From Achromobacter sp. Bel (GTDB taxonomy: Bacteria > Pseudomonadota > Gammaproteobacteria > Burkholderiales > Burkholderiaceae_B), in contig NZ_JABBJN010000043.1 of NCBI RefSeq assembly GCF_012928505.1, forward strand, positions 1 to 49,020: DNA of 49,020 bases. Direction: 5' to 3'. The stretch's first letter is position 1. Each line of letters starts with the position of its first letter. The translations under genes and the position numbers were made by a program. Under the pieces are notes generated by a model. It did not search any database. It worked only from the letters and a program-made list of their open reading frames with translations, and was not told the DNA's origin. Positions 1 to 8,397 of the stretch are shown here, piece by piece.

Positions 1-291
1 GCCGGCCACCGCCGCGGGGGGCTGCGGCGCGCGCAGGGCGGTGTGCCAGGCGGCGCGCCCTTCCGTCCAGTTGGCATTGCCGCCATCGAACAGCTCGGCG
101 CGGGCGGCGTCAAAGCCCTGTTGCGCCAGCAACGCCGCCGACGCTTCCTGCAGGGCGGGGGAGTGGGCTTGCGCGCTTAGGTCCAGGCGCAGCCCCGGGG
201 CGTTGATCAGCCGCAATTGTTCGCCGCGTCGCGACGCGGCGTTCGCTGCTGCGGTGAATTGGTGCCAGGCCGGACTGTTGGGAAGGGACAT
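1..291 (-). CDS. pgi: Glucose-6-phosphate isomerase, N-terminal 97 residues (cut by window edge)
   Basis: Only the first 97 codons are present; the gene runs off the left edge in frame. The translation opens MSLPNSPAWHQF and contains the block NANWTEGRAAWHTALRA near residues 73-89, which matches the conserved 'N.TE.RA..H.ALR' segment of bacterial phosphoglucose isomerases. The enzyme interconverts glucose-6-phosphate and fructose-6-phosphate in the cytoplasm. The ATG lies only 5 bp beyond the stop of the upstream phosphomannomutase gene, so the two are probably one transcription unit for hexose-phosphate and sugar-nucleotide precursor supply. The assignment relies on this single block and on the neighbour, but the motif is specific. 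Confidence 0.85.
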   Translation of the reverse strand, partial: MSLPNSPAWHQFTAAANAASRRGEQLRLINAPGLRLDLSAQAHSPALQEASAALLAQQGFDAARAELFDGGNANWTEGRAAWHTALRAPQPPAAVAG

Positions 292-296
292 GGGGG

Positions 297-1691
297 TCAG
301 AAAGGCAGTTTGGCTTCCGGCGCGAGCTTGCCCAGCTCGCGGCGGAAGTCGGCTTGGATGCGTTGCAGCGCCTCGGTGGTCTGCGCTTCGAAGCGCAGCA
401 CGACGACCGGCGTGGTGTTGGACGGACGCGCCAGGCCGAAGCCGTCCGCGTATTCCGCGCGAACGCCGTCGATGGTGATCACGCGGCGGGCGTCGGGAAA
501 TTGGCCTTGGTCCTGCAATGCCTGGACCAGGGTGAAGGGCTGGCCTTCTTCCATCTCCAGCTTCAGTTCGGGCGTGGACACGTCTTGCGGCAGGGCTTCC
601 AGCGGCGCGCACGCATCGGCGAAATGCGACACGATCTCGAGCAGGCGCGCACCGGTGTACAGGCCGTCGTCGAAGCCGTACCAGCGTTCCTTGAAGAATA
701 TGTGGCCGCTCATTTCACCCGCCAGCGGCGCGCCGGTTTCAGCCAGCTTGGCCTTGACCAGCGAATGGCCGGTCTTCCACATCAGCGGCACGCCGCCTGC
801 GGCTTCGACCGACAGCCCCACGTGGCGGCTGCACTTCACGTCATAGATGATGGTGGCGCCGGGGTTGCGTTCCAGCACGTCGCGCGCGAAGAGCACCAGT
901 TGGCGGTCCGGCCAGATGATCTGGCCCGATTTCGTAACCACGCCCAGGCGGTCGCCGTCGCCGTCGAAGGCCAGTCCCAGTTCGCAGTCGGTTTGCGCCA
1001 CGCACTGGATCAGGTCTTGCAGGTTCTTGGGTTCGGCGGGGTCGGGGTGGTGATTGGGAAAGGTGCCGTCGACGTCGCAGAACAGTTCGGTGACCTCGCA
1101 GCCCAACGCGCGGAACAATTGGGGCGCGACCGCGCCGGCGACGCCGTTGCCGCAGTCGATCGCGATCTTCATGGGGCGGGCCAGCTTGACTCCGGACGCC
1201 ACGCGCGCGATGTAGGTGGCCACCAGATCCAGTTGGCGGCGGACGCCGGCGCGCTCGGCCGGGGCGGCAGCGCCGCCGTTCATCGTGGCGCTCAGGGCTT
1301 GCACGTCGTCGCCGTACAGCGCGCGACCGCCCATCATCATCTTGAAACCGTTGTACTTGGGCGGGTTGTGGCTGCCCGTGATGGCCACGCCTGAGCCGCA
1401 TTGCATGATATGCGTGGCGAAATAGACGAGGGGGGTGGGGACCATCCCGATGTCCACGGTGTCCACCCCGCCTTCCAGCATGCCCTCTTGCAGCGCCGTC
1501 GACAGCATCTCGCTGCTCAGACGGCCGTCGCGGCCCACCACCAGCGTCTGGACGCCTTGCGCGCGGGCACGGGCGGCCAGCGCCCCGCCCAGGGCGCGGG
1601 CGAACGCGGCGTCGATCAGGTCCGGGACGGTGCCGCGGATGTCATAGGCCTTGAAGACAGAGGCGGGAAACTGCGTGTTGTGATTGCCCAC
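297..1691 (-). CDS. Phosphomannomutase/phosphoglucomutase (alpha-D-phosphohexomutase, AlgC/ManB type)
   Basis: A 464-residue protein of typical family length. AYDIRG lies at 15-20, the phosphoserine loop TGSHNPP at 105-111 (Ser107 is the phosphorylated catalytic serine), the Mg-binding loop DGDGDR at 243-248, the sugar-specificity loop GEMSGH at 325-330 and the phosphate-binding loop RPSNTTP at 422-428. All four active-site loops are intact. The enzyme interconverts hexose 1- and 6-phosphates, feeding GDP-mannose or UDP-glucose synthesis for LPS and exopolysaccharide. The start is GTG with AAGGA about 6 bp upstream. It is followed after 5 bp by pgi, so co-transcription is likely. Whether mannose or glucose phosphate is preferred cannot be read from sequence. 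Confidence 0.93.
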   Translation of the reverse strand: MGNHNTQFPASVFKAYDIRGTVPDLIDAAFARALGGALAARARAQGVQTLVVGRDGRLSSEMLSTALQEGMLEGGVDTVDIGMVPTPLVYFATHIMQCGSGVAITGSHNPPKYNGFKMMMGGRALYGDDVQALSATMNGGAAAPAERAGVRRQLDLVATYIARVASGVKLARPMKIAIDCGNGVAGAVAPQLFRALGCEVTELFCDVDGTFPNHHPDPAEPKNLQDLIQCVAQTDCELGLAFDGDGDRLGVVTKSGQIIWPDRQLVLFARDVLERNPGATIIYDVKCSRHVGLSVEAAGGVPLMWKTGHSLVKAKLAETGAPLAGEMSGHIFFKERWYGFDDGLYTGARLLEIVSHFADACAPLEALPQDVSTPELKLEMEEGQPFTLVQALQDQGQFPDARRVITIDGVRAEYADGFGLARPSNTTPVVVLRFEAQTTEALQRIQADFRRELGKLAPEAKLPF

Positions 1692-2015
1692 GACGATTCC
1701 TTGAGAAGGGTGTTACAGCACGGGTTCTGACGGGGTGACATGGTAAACCCGCGCATCAAAACCCGCCTGGCAAGGGGGTCAAGGTCGAATTATCCTCCAT
1801 TGGAGGGTAGCCCCTCATCCGGCGGGCGGAGTAGGGCGTCTTAAGGGTTGGCGCGCGCCCTGATTTGGTGCATGCAGGGGGCGGGCCGCCTTGATCCGGT
1901 GCGGGGCTGGAGGCCACCTGAAGGGCCTTTGCCAGGGCGCTTGGCGTGGCATGGAAATTGCTCGTCATCCGAAGGTGATACGCTTGCTATGCAAGCAGAA
2001 AGACCGGGAGGGGCC
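1692..2015. other. Divergent intergenic region with a 19-bp near-palindrome
   Basis: About 320 bp between the divergent phosphomannomutase gene and the biotin-carboxylase-like gene. I see no credible coding region. At 1791-1809 lies TATCCTCCATTGGAGGGTA, two 9-bp arms around a central base with one mismatched pair, which could be an operator or a small hairpin. I find no convincing -35/-10 pair on either strand. Confidence 0.4.
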
Positions 2016-2648
2016 ATGGGTGCCAAAGTTTCTACTGTCATGTCGTCGAGGGGAGCCACCAGCAGGCGCGGCCCCCCCACGGACTATGCCGGGCCGGCCG
2101 CCGGCCGCGAGCGCCGGCTTGATATCCATGTATTCGTATCGGAAACCGGCGAACTGGCCACGGGCCGCGCCTGGGAACGCTGTGTTTGGCGCGAGGCGCG
2201 GGTGCTGATCGCCGAATGCCCGGCGCCGCACCTGCCATCTTCCGTTGAGGCCGCGTTGCGGACCATCGCCGCCGATGTCGCCCGCGACCGCGGATGGCAG
2301 GGGATGGGTACGGTGGCCTTTTCGCTGGACGACCGCAGCGGCGTGTTCCGGGTGTCGGACGCCCAAGCGCAGCCGAACGCCGCCGGCTCCCCCGTCGCCG
2401 GTCCAGACCCGGACGCCGCCCATGCGCTGGAGATGCGCATCGACGGCTGCGTCGACCGCCGCTTGCCCTGCACGCGCCTGCTGGTGTGTGGCGCGACGCG
2501 CGGCGAGGCGTTGCGCCGCGCCTACCGCGCGCTGTCGGAAATGCCGGGACCCGCGGGCGTCGACCGGGCTTTTCTCATGAACCGCATCGCATCCCGGGCC
2601 TACTGCTCCGGGCTGACCGGCACGCGGCTGGATCAGGCGGTCGGTTAG
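2016..2648 (+). CDS. Degenerate biotin-carboxylase-like protein lacking the N-terminal and ATP-binding halves
   Basis: A 210-residue ORF. The ATG at 2016 is chosen because GGGAGGGG sits just upstream; in-frame ATGs at 1989 and 1848 lack such a site. From residue 34 on, it follows the second half of biotin carboxylase (AccC-like). RLDIHVF resembles the 'H.EIQV' strand, ECPAPHL resembles 'EEAPAP..', GWQGMGTVAFSLD resembles 'GY.GAGT.EFL', HALEMRID resembles 'GHA.ECRIN', and the stretch RLPCTRLLVCGATRGEALRR resembles the C-terminal 'DS...KL...G..R..A..R'. The catalytic and metal segment 'EMNTR' is replaced by RVSDA (112-116), and the first ~235 residues of a normal enzyme are absent. It cannot be an active carboxylase. 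It may be a decayed gene kept open by chance or a repurposed domain. Confidence 0.6.
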   Translation: MGAKVSTVMSSRGATSRRGPPTDYAGPAAGRERRLDIHVFVSETGELATGRAWERCVWREARVLIAECPAPHLPSSVEAALRTIAADVARDRGWQGMGTVAFSLDDRSGVFRVSDAQAQPNAAGSPVAGPDPDAAHALEMRIDGCVDRRLPCTRLLVCGATRGEALRRAYRALSEMPGPAGVDRAFLMNRIASRAYCSGLTGTRLDQAVG

Positions 2649-2756
2649 GGGCCGGGCTTTGGCCGCCCCTACGGCGGGGCGATTCCGCCCCTACAATAGT
2701 CCGCATATCCCTTGACCTGCGCCTGGGCGACACCAGGCCACTCTTGTGCGGCGCCT

Positions 2757-4172
2757 ATGACTTTGCTGAGCGATCTACAGTCCCTGCTGGGGTTTTCCCA
2801 TGTGCTGACCGGCGCGGACGCCGAACCCTATGTGCAGGATTGGCGCCGGCGCTACCGGGGCGCGGCGCTGGCGGTCATCCGGCCGGGCTCGACGCAAGAG
2901 GTCGCCGCCGCCGTGAAGCTGTGCCTGCACCATGGCGTGCCGGTGGTGCCGCAAGGCGGCAATACCGGCCTATGCGGCGGCGCCACGCCGGACGACACCG
3001 GCCGCGCCGTGGTGCTGTCCACGGCTCGCCTGACCGCCGTGCGTAATCTGGATACCGCCAACGACACGATCACGGTCGAGGCGGGCTGCATCCTGCAATC
3101 CGTCCAGGAAGCCGCCGCGGCGGCCGACCGGCTGTTCCCGCTCAGCCTGGCTGCCGAAGGCAGTTGCACGATTGGCGGCAACCTGGCCACCAACGCCGGC
3201 GGCACGCAGGTGCTGCGCTACGGCAACACGCGCGACCTGACGTTGGGCCTGGAGGTCGTGACAGCGGAAGGCGACATCTGGAATGGCCTGCGCGGTTTGC
3301 GCAAGGACAACACCGGCTATGACCTGCGCGACCTGTACATCGGCAGTGAAGGCACGCTGGGCATCATCACCGCCGCTACGCTGAAGCTGTTTCCCCGGCC
3401 CGTGGCGTCGTGCACGGCGCTATTGACGCTGGACACGGTCGACCACGCGGTGGACGTGCTGTCGCGCGCGCGTTCGGGCTTTGGCGCGGCGCTGACCGGG
3501 TTCGAGCTTATGAGCGGCGCCTGCCTGCAAGCCGTGGTGCGCCTGTTCCCGCAGCAGCGTCTGCCTTTCGAAGGCGCTTCGGCCGAATCGCCCTGGTTCG
3601 CGCTGCTGGAACTGTCCGACAGCGAAAGCGAGGCGCACGCTCGCGACCGCTTCGAGGCGGTGCTGGGCGACGCCATCGACGCCGGCCTGATCAACGATGC
3701 GGCCATCGCCGCCAATGTGGCGCAGAGCAAGGCGTTATGGCACTTGCGCGAAAGCATCCCGCTGGCAGAAGCCGAGCTGGGCAAATCGGTCAAGCACGAC
3801 GTGTCCATCCCCATTTCGTCCATCGCCGGCTTCGTGCACAAGACCAATGCCTTGTTGCAAGCGCGCTTTCCGGGCGTGCGCCACGTGATCTTCGGCCACC
3901 TGGGCGATGGCAACCTGCATTACAACGTGGCCAACGCGCCCGGCCAGACCGAGAGCGAACTGCTGGCGCTGCAAAGCGAGATCTACGGCGTGGTGCATGA
4001 CAGCGTGCATGCGCACAGCGGCTCGATCAGCGCCGAACACGGCGTCGGGCAGCTCAAGCGCGATGAACTGCCGCGCTACAAGAGCCCCGTCGAACTGGCG
4101 CTGATGCGGCGGATCAAGCGTGCGCTGGACCCGCAGGGGTTGATGAACCCGGGCAAGGTGCTGCAAGCCTGA
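2757..4172 (+). CDS. FAD-linked D-2-hydroxyacid dehydrogenase (GlcD / D-lactate / D-2-hydroxyglutarate dehydrogenase type)
   Basis: A 471-residue protein. ATG 2757 is preferred over an in-frame ATG 45 bp upstream because it gives the usual family N-terminus. The PCMH-type FAD domain shows PQGGNTGLCGGATP at 65-78 and EGSCTIGGNLATNAGGTQVLRYG around 134-156. The C-terminal FAD-oxidase domain carries HLGDGNLHYN at 381-390 and EHGVGQLKR at 427-435, which supply metal and substrate ligands in this family. The protein oxidises a D-2-hydroxyacid to a 2-oxoacid, passing electrons via FAD to a quinone or ETF-like acceptor. The exact substrate (glycolate, D-lactate or D-2-hydroxyglutarate) is not resolved. 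No GlcE or GlcF partner is adjacent, which favours a stand-alone D-LDH/D2HGDH type. Confidence 0.88.
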   Translation: MTLLSDLQSLLGFSHVLTGADAEPYVQDWRRRYRGAALAVIRPGSTQEVAAAVKLCLHHGVPVVPQGGNTGLCGGATPDDTGRAVVLSTARLTAVRNLDTANDTITVEAGCILQSVQEAAAAADRLFPLSLAAEGSCTIGGNLATNAGGTQVLRYGNTRDLTLGLEVVTAEGDIWNGLRGLRKDNTGYDLRDLYIGSEGTLGIITAATLKLFPRPVASCTALLTLDTVDHAVDVLSRARSGFGAALTGFELMSGACLQAVVRLFPQQRLPFEGASAESPWFALLELSDSESEAHARDRFEAVLGDAIDAGLINDAAIAANVAQSKALWHLRESIPLAEAELGKSVKHDVSIPISSIAGFVHKTNALLQARFPGVRHVIFGHLGDGNLHYNVANAPGQTESELLALQSEIYGVVHDSVHAHSGSISAEHGVGQLKRDELPRYKSPVELALMRRIKRALDPQGLMNPGKVLQA

Positions 4173-4221
4173 GCCGCCCGGAACACGCGTTGGTCCTGAC
4201 TTCCAACAAGGAACTTCAACT

Positions 4222-4935
4222 ATGGCTGCCAGCCCCGCGGCGGGTGCGAACAACCGGATCCTGATCGTCGAAGACGACGCCATCATCGCCGGCAATCTAT
4301 TCACCTTCCTGGAGGCGCGGGGTTTCCTGCCGGACGTGGCCTACACCGGCCATGCGGCGCTGGAGCGCGTGAAAGAACAGCGCTTCGATGCCGTGATCCT
4401 GGACATCGGCTTGCCCGGCATGGACGGCAACGCGGTGCTGCACGTCCTGCGCAACGACATGCGGGCGTCGGTGCCGGTGCTGATGCTGACCGCGCGCGAC
4501 AGCCTTGAGGATAAGCTGGCGGGGTTTTCGCACGGCGCGGACGACTACCTGACCAAACCCTTTGCCCTGCTGGAAGTCGAGGCCCGCCTGCTGGCCCTGA
4601 TCCAGCGCGCGAAAGGCGCCACGGTGGATTCGGTACGCCAGTTCGGCCCGCTGCAGTACGACACGCGCAGCCGCGGTGTATCGGTCAATGGCACGCCTGT
4701 GCACCTGACGCGCAAGGCCGGCCTGATCATGGAGGCGCTGATGCGCGATCCGGGCAGGGTGGTGGCGCGCGAAGAGTTGGAGTCCGTGCTGTGGGGCAAC
4801 GAGCCCCCTTCTTCCGATGCGCTACGGAGCCAGGTTCACCTGCTGCGGCGCGCCTTGGCGGACGCCGGCTTCGACGGCATCGAGACCCTGCACGGCACCG
4901 GCTGGCGGCTGGTCGCGGCCGGAGACGCGCCATGA
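4222..4935 (+). CDS. OmpR/PhoB-family response regulator
   Basis: A 237-residue protein. The receiver domain spans residues 11-125 with acidic pair Asp18/Asp19, phosphoacceptor Asp61 in ILDIGLPG, switch Thr90 and Lys112 in TKPF. A winged-helix DNA-binding domain occupies about 140-232 (ending with the wing GTGWRLV). Start ATG 4222 follows AAGGAA. The stop overlaps the histidine kinase ATG (ATGA), so the pair is translationally coupled. With the downstream PAP2 phosphatase, the context suggests a QseB/PmrA-like system sensing the envelope, but the stimulus is unknown. Confidence 0.93.
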   Translation: MAASPAAGANNRILIVEDDAIIAGNLFTFLEARGFLPDVAYTGHAALERVKEQRFDAVILDIGLPGMDGNAVLHVLRNDMRASVPVLMLTARDSLEDKLAGFSHGADDYLTKPFALLEVEARLLALIQRAKGATVDSVRQFGPLQYDTRSRGVSVNGTPVHLTRKAGLIMEALMRDPGRVVAREELESVLWGNEPPSSDALRSQVHLLRRALADAGFDGIETLHGTGWRLVAAGDAP

Positions 4936-6305
4936 CACGCGTACCCAGCGGCACATTGACCCAGCGGGTGGTGTGGGCGCTGACGGGCACGGTGGCGCTG
5001 TTCGTGACGGCGCTGGCCTTGCTGGCCTATCTGACCTTCGACCAGATGGAAGACGACCTGGTCAACGACATCCTCAATACGGAAATGGACCGGCTGGTGC
5101 AGCACGCGCGCGCCAGCGACGAGTTCATGCCGCGTCAGGGCGCGCGCGAGCTGGGCGGATCCATGCGGGCATGGATGAGCGTCGACGGCCAGCGCCCCGC
5201 CGGCATTCCCGACGAAGTCCTGGGGCTGGAGAGCGGGCTGCACCTGATCGAACCCGGCGCCTATACCTGGCACGTGATGGTGGCCGACACGGGGCGGGGC
5301 AAGGTCTACCTGCTGTACGACGCCACCGACAACGAAGAGCGGGTGCACGACTTCGGCCTGATCGTGCTGGGGGTCGGCGCCATCTGCGTGATCGGCGCCT
5401 ATGCCCTGTCGCGCCGGGTGGCGGCGGTGGCGGTAGGGCCATTGCTGGACTTGACGGACCGGCTGGCGACCTGGGCGCCGGGATCGCCCGACCTGGCCGT
5501 CACGCGCGACGACGAGGCCGGCCGGCTGATCGAGGCCTTCAACCGGGTGCAGAACCAGGTTGACCGATCGATCGCCCGCGAACGCGAATTCGCGGGCAAC
5601 CTGAGCCACGAGGTGCGCACGCCGCTGGCCGCGATCCGGTCGGACAGCGAACTGATGCTGCTGACCCAGGCGCTGACGCCGGACCAGCGCCAGCGCCTGA
5701 CCCGCGTGGTGGATAACGTGGATGATGTGATCGTATGCCTGGAAAGCGCCCGGGCGATGGCGCGCGACCAGTTGCTGCCACCGGCGCCCGTGGACGTCGC
5801 AGCGTGCATGGAAGACGCCTGGCGCGGCTACGAGGCCCAGGCCGGGCAGGCCGAGTTGCGCTGGGACAACCAGATCGCGCCCGGCCATGTCCTGACGCTG
5901 GACCGCTATGCGCTGCTGACCGTGCTGCGCAACCTGGTGCGCAACGCGGTGGAGCACGCCGCCCCGGCGACGCTGACCACCCGTTTCACCGCCCAGGGCG
6001 TGCTGGAACTCAGCGACGATGGTAAAGGGATCGCCGTGGATGATTTGCCGTTTCTGTTCCGCCGTTACTACAGCGGACGGATGCGCGATTCCAACGCCGG
6101 CGACCGTGACGAGACCGCGCGGGGCCTGGGGCTGGCGATCGCCAAGCGTGTCTGCGACATGCAGGGGTGGTCGCTGACCGTCGAGTCCTCGCGCGAGGCG
6201 GGATCCCGGGGAACGCGGTTCTCCCTCCGGTTCGACGCCGGCGTCGCCGATGCGTCCGGTGCGGCTTCCGGGGGTGTCGCGCCGGCGGCACAGGGTCGAA
6301 TTTGA
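4932..6305 (+). CDS. Membrane sensor histidine kinase, partner of the upstream regulator
   Basis: A 457-residue protein starting at the ATG that overlaps the regulator stop (4932-4935). Membrane segments lie at about 13-36 and 141-164, enclosing a ~105-residue periplasmic domain. A HAMP-like linker is followed by the H-box NLSHEVRTPL with phosphorylatable His226. The N-box is NLVRNAVEH (334-342, Asn338), G1 is DDGKGI (362-367) and G2 is RGLGLAIAK (397-405). All catalytic boxes are intact. The periplasmic domain is acidic (for example the run around 38-53), which might bind divalent cations or cationic peptides; that is inference only. Confidence 0.93.
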   Translation: MTRVPSGTLTQRVVWALTGTVALFVTALALLAYLTFDQMEDDLVNDILNTEMDRLVQHARASDEFMPRQGARELGGSMRAWMSVDGQRPAGIPDEVLGLESGLHLIEPGAYTWHVMVADTGRGKVYLLYDATDNEERVHDFGLIVLGVGAICVIGAYALSRRVAAVAVGPLLDLTDRLATWAPGSPDLAVTRDDEAGRLIEAFNRVQNQVDRSIAREREFAGNLSHEVRTPLAAIRSDSELMLLTQALTPDQRQRLTRVVDNVDDVIVCLESARAMARDQLLPPAPVDVAACMEDAWRGYEAQAGQAELRWDNQIAPGHVLTLDRYALLTVLRNLVRNAVEHAAPATLTTRFTAQGVLELSDDGKGIAVDDLPFLFRRYYSGRMRDSNAGDRDETARGLGLAIAKRVCDMQGWSLTVESSREAGSRGTRFSLRFDAGVADASGAASGGVAPAAQGRI

Positions 6306-6317
6306 CGAAATTTCGAC
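6295..6317. promoter_or_regulatory. Candidate response-regulator box upstream of the PAP2 gene
   Basis: GTCGAA at 6295-6300 and TTCGAC at 6312-6317 form 6-bp inverted arms around 11 bp. The same stretch can be read as a direct repeat (AATTTGAC then AATTTCGAC) of the spacing OmpR-family regulators often use. It overlaps the kinase stop codon and precedes the PAP2 phosphatase by ~55 bp. This is a candidate only. Confidence 0.3.
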
Positions 6318-6370
6318 TCTCGGCGAACTAAGCTCTTCGCTTGTCCGATGCGTCCCAGGTCTATTGACCC

Positions 6371-7162
6371 ATGTCGTCCCCCTTGTTGCCTGCGGCGCGC
6401 GCGCCGTCACCTGTCTGGTACCTCTGCAGTCAGCTGATCGGCGTGACGCTGGCGCTTGCCTGCCTGGCCTGGTGGGCCAACGCCTCGGGCCTGGACCTGC
6501 GCATCGCGCGGGCGCTGTTCGATCCTGTCCTGGACGACTTCCCGCTGCATGTGAACCGCTGGCTGGATCTGGTGGGGCACCGCATGGTGCTGGCCTTGCC
6601 GATCGGCGTGGCGCTGGCGGCCGTGGGCGTGGCGGCGGCCAGTTTCCGCATCCCGGCCTGGCGGCCATGGCGCGGACCTGCCCTGGCGCTGGCGGCGACC
6701 TGCCTCATGGGCCAACTGGTGGTCAATCAGCTCAAGCACTACACGACGCTGCCACGGCCGTACGACCTGGAATCCTTGGGCGGCTATACGCCGTATCCGC
6801 TGCATTGGTGGACCTGGGTGCGTGCGCGCGCCGGGGGCGCCATGCCCAGCGGCCACGCGGGCGCCGGCTATTCGATGCTGACCTTGTATTTCGCCGGGTG
6901 GGCCCTGGGGCGGCCTGCCTGGCGCTGGTGGGGGCTGGCCGTGGGCGTGGTGGCGGGCGCCGGGTTTTCCGTGGTGCGTATCCTGCAGGGCGCCCACTTC
7001 CTTAGCCAGACGCTCTGGTCGGCCGCCTTGCTGTGGTTCCTGGCCGCGTTGTTCTTCTATCCGGTGGTCGCGGGGCGGGGCAGCTTGCGCGGCCCGTCCC
7101 AAGATCATTCCGGTCAGTTGAGCAGCACCCCGGGCAGCCACAGCGAAAAGGCCGGCACGTAG
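6371..7162 (+). CDS. PAP2-superfamily membrane phosphatase (lipid phosphate phosphatase)
   Basis: A 263-residue integral membrane protein. The three PAP2 motifs are intact: KHYTTLPRP (Lys122 to Pro130), PSGH (159-162, catalytic His162) and RILQGAH (Arg203, His209). Hydrophobic segments lie near 16-37, 70-92, 102-120, 165-180, 186-205 and 212-235. The enzyme would hydrolyse phosphate monoesters or diphosphates of lipids such as undecaprenyl diphosphate, phosphatidylglycerol phosphate or lipid A. It lies 65 bp behind the sensor kinase on the same strand, so envelope modification under control of that two-component system is plausible. The last ~16 codons overlap the convergent TRAP permease gene by 49 bp. 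Confidence 0.88.
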   Translation: MSSPLLPAARAPSPVWYLCSQLIGVTLALACLAWWANASGLDLRIARALFDPVLDDFPLHVNRWLDLVGHRMVLALPIGVALAAVGVAAASFRIPAWRPWRGPALALAATCLMGQLVVNQLKHYTTLPRPYDLESLGGYTPYPLHWWTWVRARAGGAMPSGHAGAGYSMLTLYFAGWALGRPAWRWWGLAVGVVAGAGFSVVRILQGAHFLSQTLWSAALLWFLAALFFYPVVAGRGSLRGPSQDHSGQLSSTPGSHSEKAGT

Positions 7163-8397
7163 GTCACCAGCGCCAGCGCCGCCAGCAAGGCGCCGTAGAA
7201 CGGCCAGATCGTGCGCATCACGGTGCCCACCGATACGCCGCCGATCGCGCAGCCGACGAACTGTGTCGTCCCGACTGGCGGCGTGTTCAGGCCCAACGCG
7301 CAGTTCAGCAGCATCACGATCCCGAACTGCACCGGCCCCATGCCGTACTGCATGCAGATCGGCAGGAAGATCGGCGTGCAGATCAGGATGGTGGCGGCCA
7401 TGTCCAGGAACGTGCCCAGCACGAACAGGATGATGTTGACCATCAGGAAGATGGCCCACGGGCTGGTTGATACCGATGCCATCAGTTCGCCCGTTTTCTC
7501 CGCCACGCCGTAGAAGCTGATCAGGTAGCCGAAGGTGGCTGAAATGCCGATCAAGAGCAGCACGACGCCCGTCGTCTTGACCGCCTTGCTGGCCGCCCGC
7601 ACGAACTGGTCCCAACTCAGTGACCGGTACACGAAGATCGTCAACGCCAGCGCATACAGCACCGCCACCGCCGCGGATTCCGTCGCGGTGAAGACGCCGC
7701 TCAGGATGCCCGTGATGATCAGCACCACCACGAACAGGCCTGGCGCCGCCGCGACCAGCGAACGCAGCACGATCCGCCAGCCTGGGAACGTGCCCGCCGG
7801 ATATCCCCGGCTGCGCGCCACGAAATATGCAGCCGCCAGATTGCACAGGGTCAGGATCACCGCCGGCACGACGCCCGCCGCGATCAGCGCCGCGATCGAC
7901 ACCTTGCCGCCCGCCGCCAGCGTGTAGATGATGATGTTGTGGCTGGTGGGCATCAGCGCGCCGACCAGCGCGGCGTGTGTGGTGACATTCACCGCATAGT
8001 CCGCGTGATAGCCCTCGCGCTTCATCATCGGGATCATCACGGACCCCATCGCCGACACATCCGCCACGGGCGATCCCGACACGCCGCCGAAAAGCGTGCA
8101 GGCCACCACGTTGGACATGCCGAGCCCCCCGCGTACGTGCCCCACCAGCGACTTGGCGAACGCCACGATGCGGTCGGCGATGCCGCCATACAGCATGAGC
8201 TCGCCCGTGAAGATGAAGAAGGGGATGGCCAGGAACGAGAACGCGTTCATGCCGGAGGTCATCTGCTGGAAGGCCACCGCCAGCGGAAGGTCCTCGACCA
8301 TGATGGCAGTAATGGACGACAGGCCGATGGCGAAGGCGACCGGCACGCCGATCACCAGGAACCCCATGAACGTAAACGAAAGCAGTGTCAGCGCCAT
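7114..8397 (-). CDS. TRAP transporter large membrane subunit (DctM type)
   Basis: A 427-residue, highly hydrophobic protein with about 12 membrane segments, matching the length of DctM permeases. It carries the family-typical N-terminus (IGVPVAFAIGLSS) and internal repeats such as GVSGSPVADVSAMGSVMIPMM. It forms the sodium-coupled import channel of a tripartite ATP-independent periplasmic transporter. The start ATG 8397 follows AAGGTGG and overlaps the end of the small-subunit gene by 10 bp. The 3' end overlaps the convergent PAP2 gene by 49 bp. Its neighbours (uronate dehydrogenase, aldarolactonase) suggest the cargo is a hexuronate. Confidence 0.93.
   Translation of the reverse strand: MALTLLSFTFMGFLVIGVPVAFAIGLSSITAIMVEDLPLAVAFQQMTSGMNAFSFLAIPFFIFTGELMLYGGIADRIVAFAKSLVGHVRGGLGMSNVVACTLFGGVSGSPVADVSAMGSVMIPMMKREGYHADYAVNVTTHAALVGALMPTSHNIIIYTLAAGGKVSIAALIAAGVVPAVILTLCNLAAAYFVARSRGYPAGTFPGWRIVLRSLVAAAPGLFVVVLIITGILSGVFTATESAAVAVLYALALTIFVYRSLSWDQFVRAASKAVKTTGVVLLLIGISATFGYLISFYGVAEKTGELMASVSTSPWAIFLMVNIILFVLGTFLDMAATILICTPIFLPICMQYGMGPVQFGIVMLLNCALGLNTPPVGTTQFVGCAIGGVSVGTVMRTIWPFYGALLAALALVTYVPAFSLWLPGVLLN

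Noticed and set aside
354..1394. Long plus-strand open frame opposite the phosphomannomutase gene
   Set aside because: It is the high-GC shadow of a gene with complete active-site motifs; its own translation has no recognisable family or start signal.
2692..2697. TACAAT as a -10 element for the FAD dehydrogenase gene
   Set aside because: No -35-like hexamer at 16-18 bp; the position lies behind a GGGGCG/CGCCCC hairpin.
4836..6668. 610-codon minus-strand open frame over the sensor kinase and PAP2 genes
   Set aside because: Composition (Arg/Gln/His/Pro rich) is typical of antisense frames in GC-rich DNA, while the opposite strand encodes intact H, N and G boxes.
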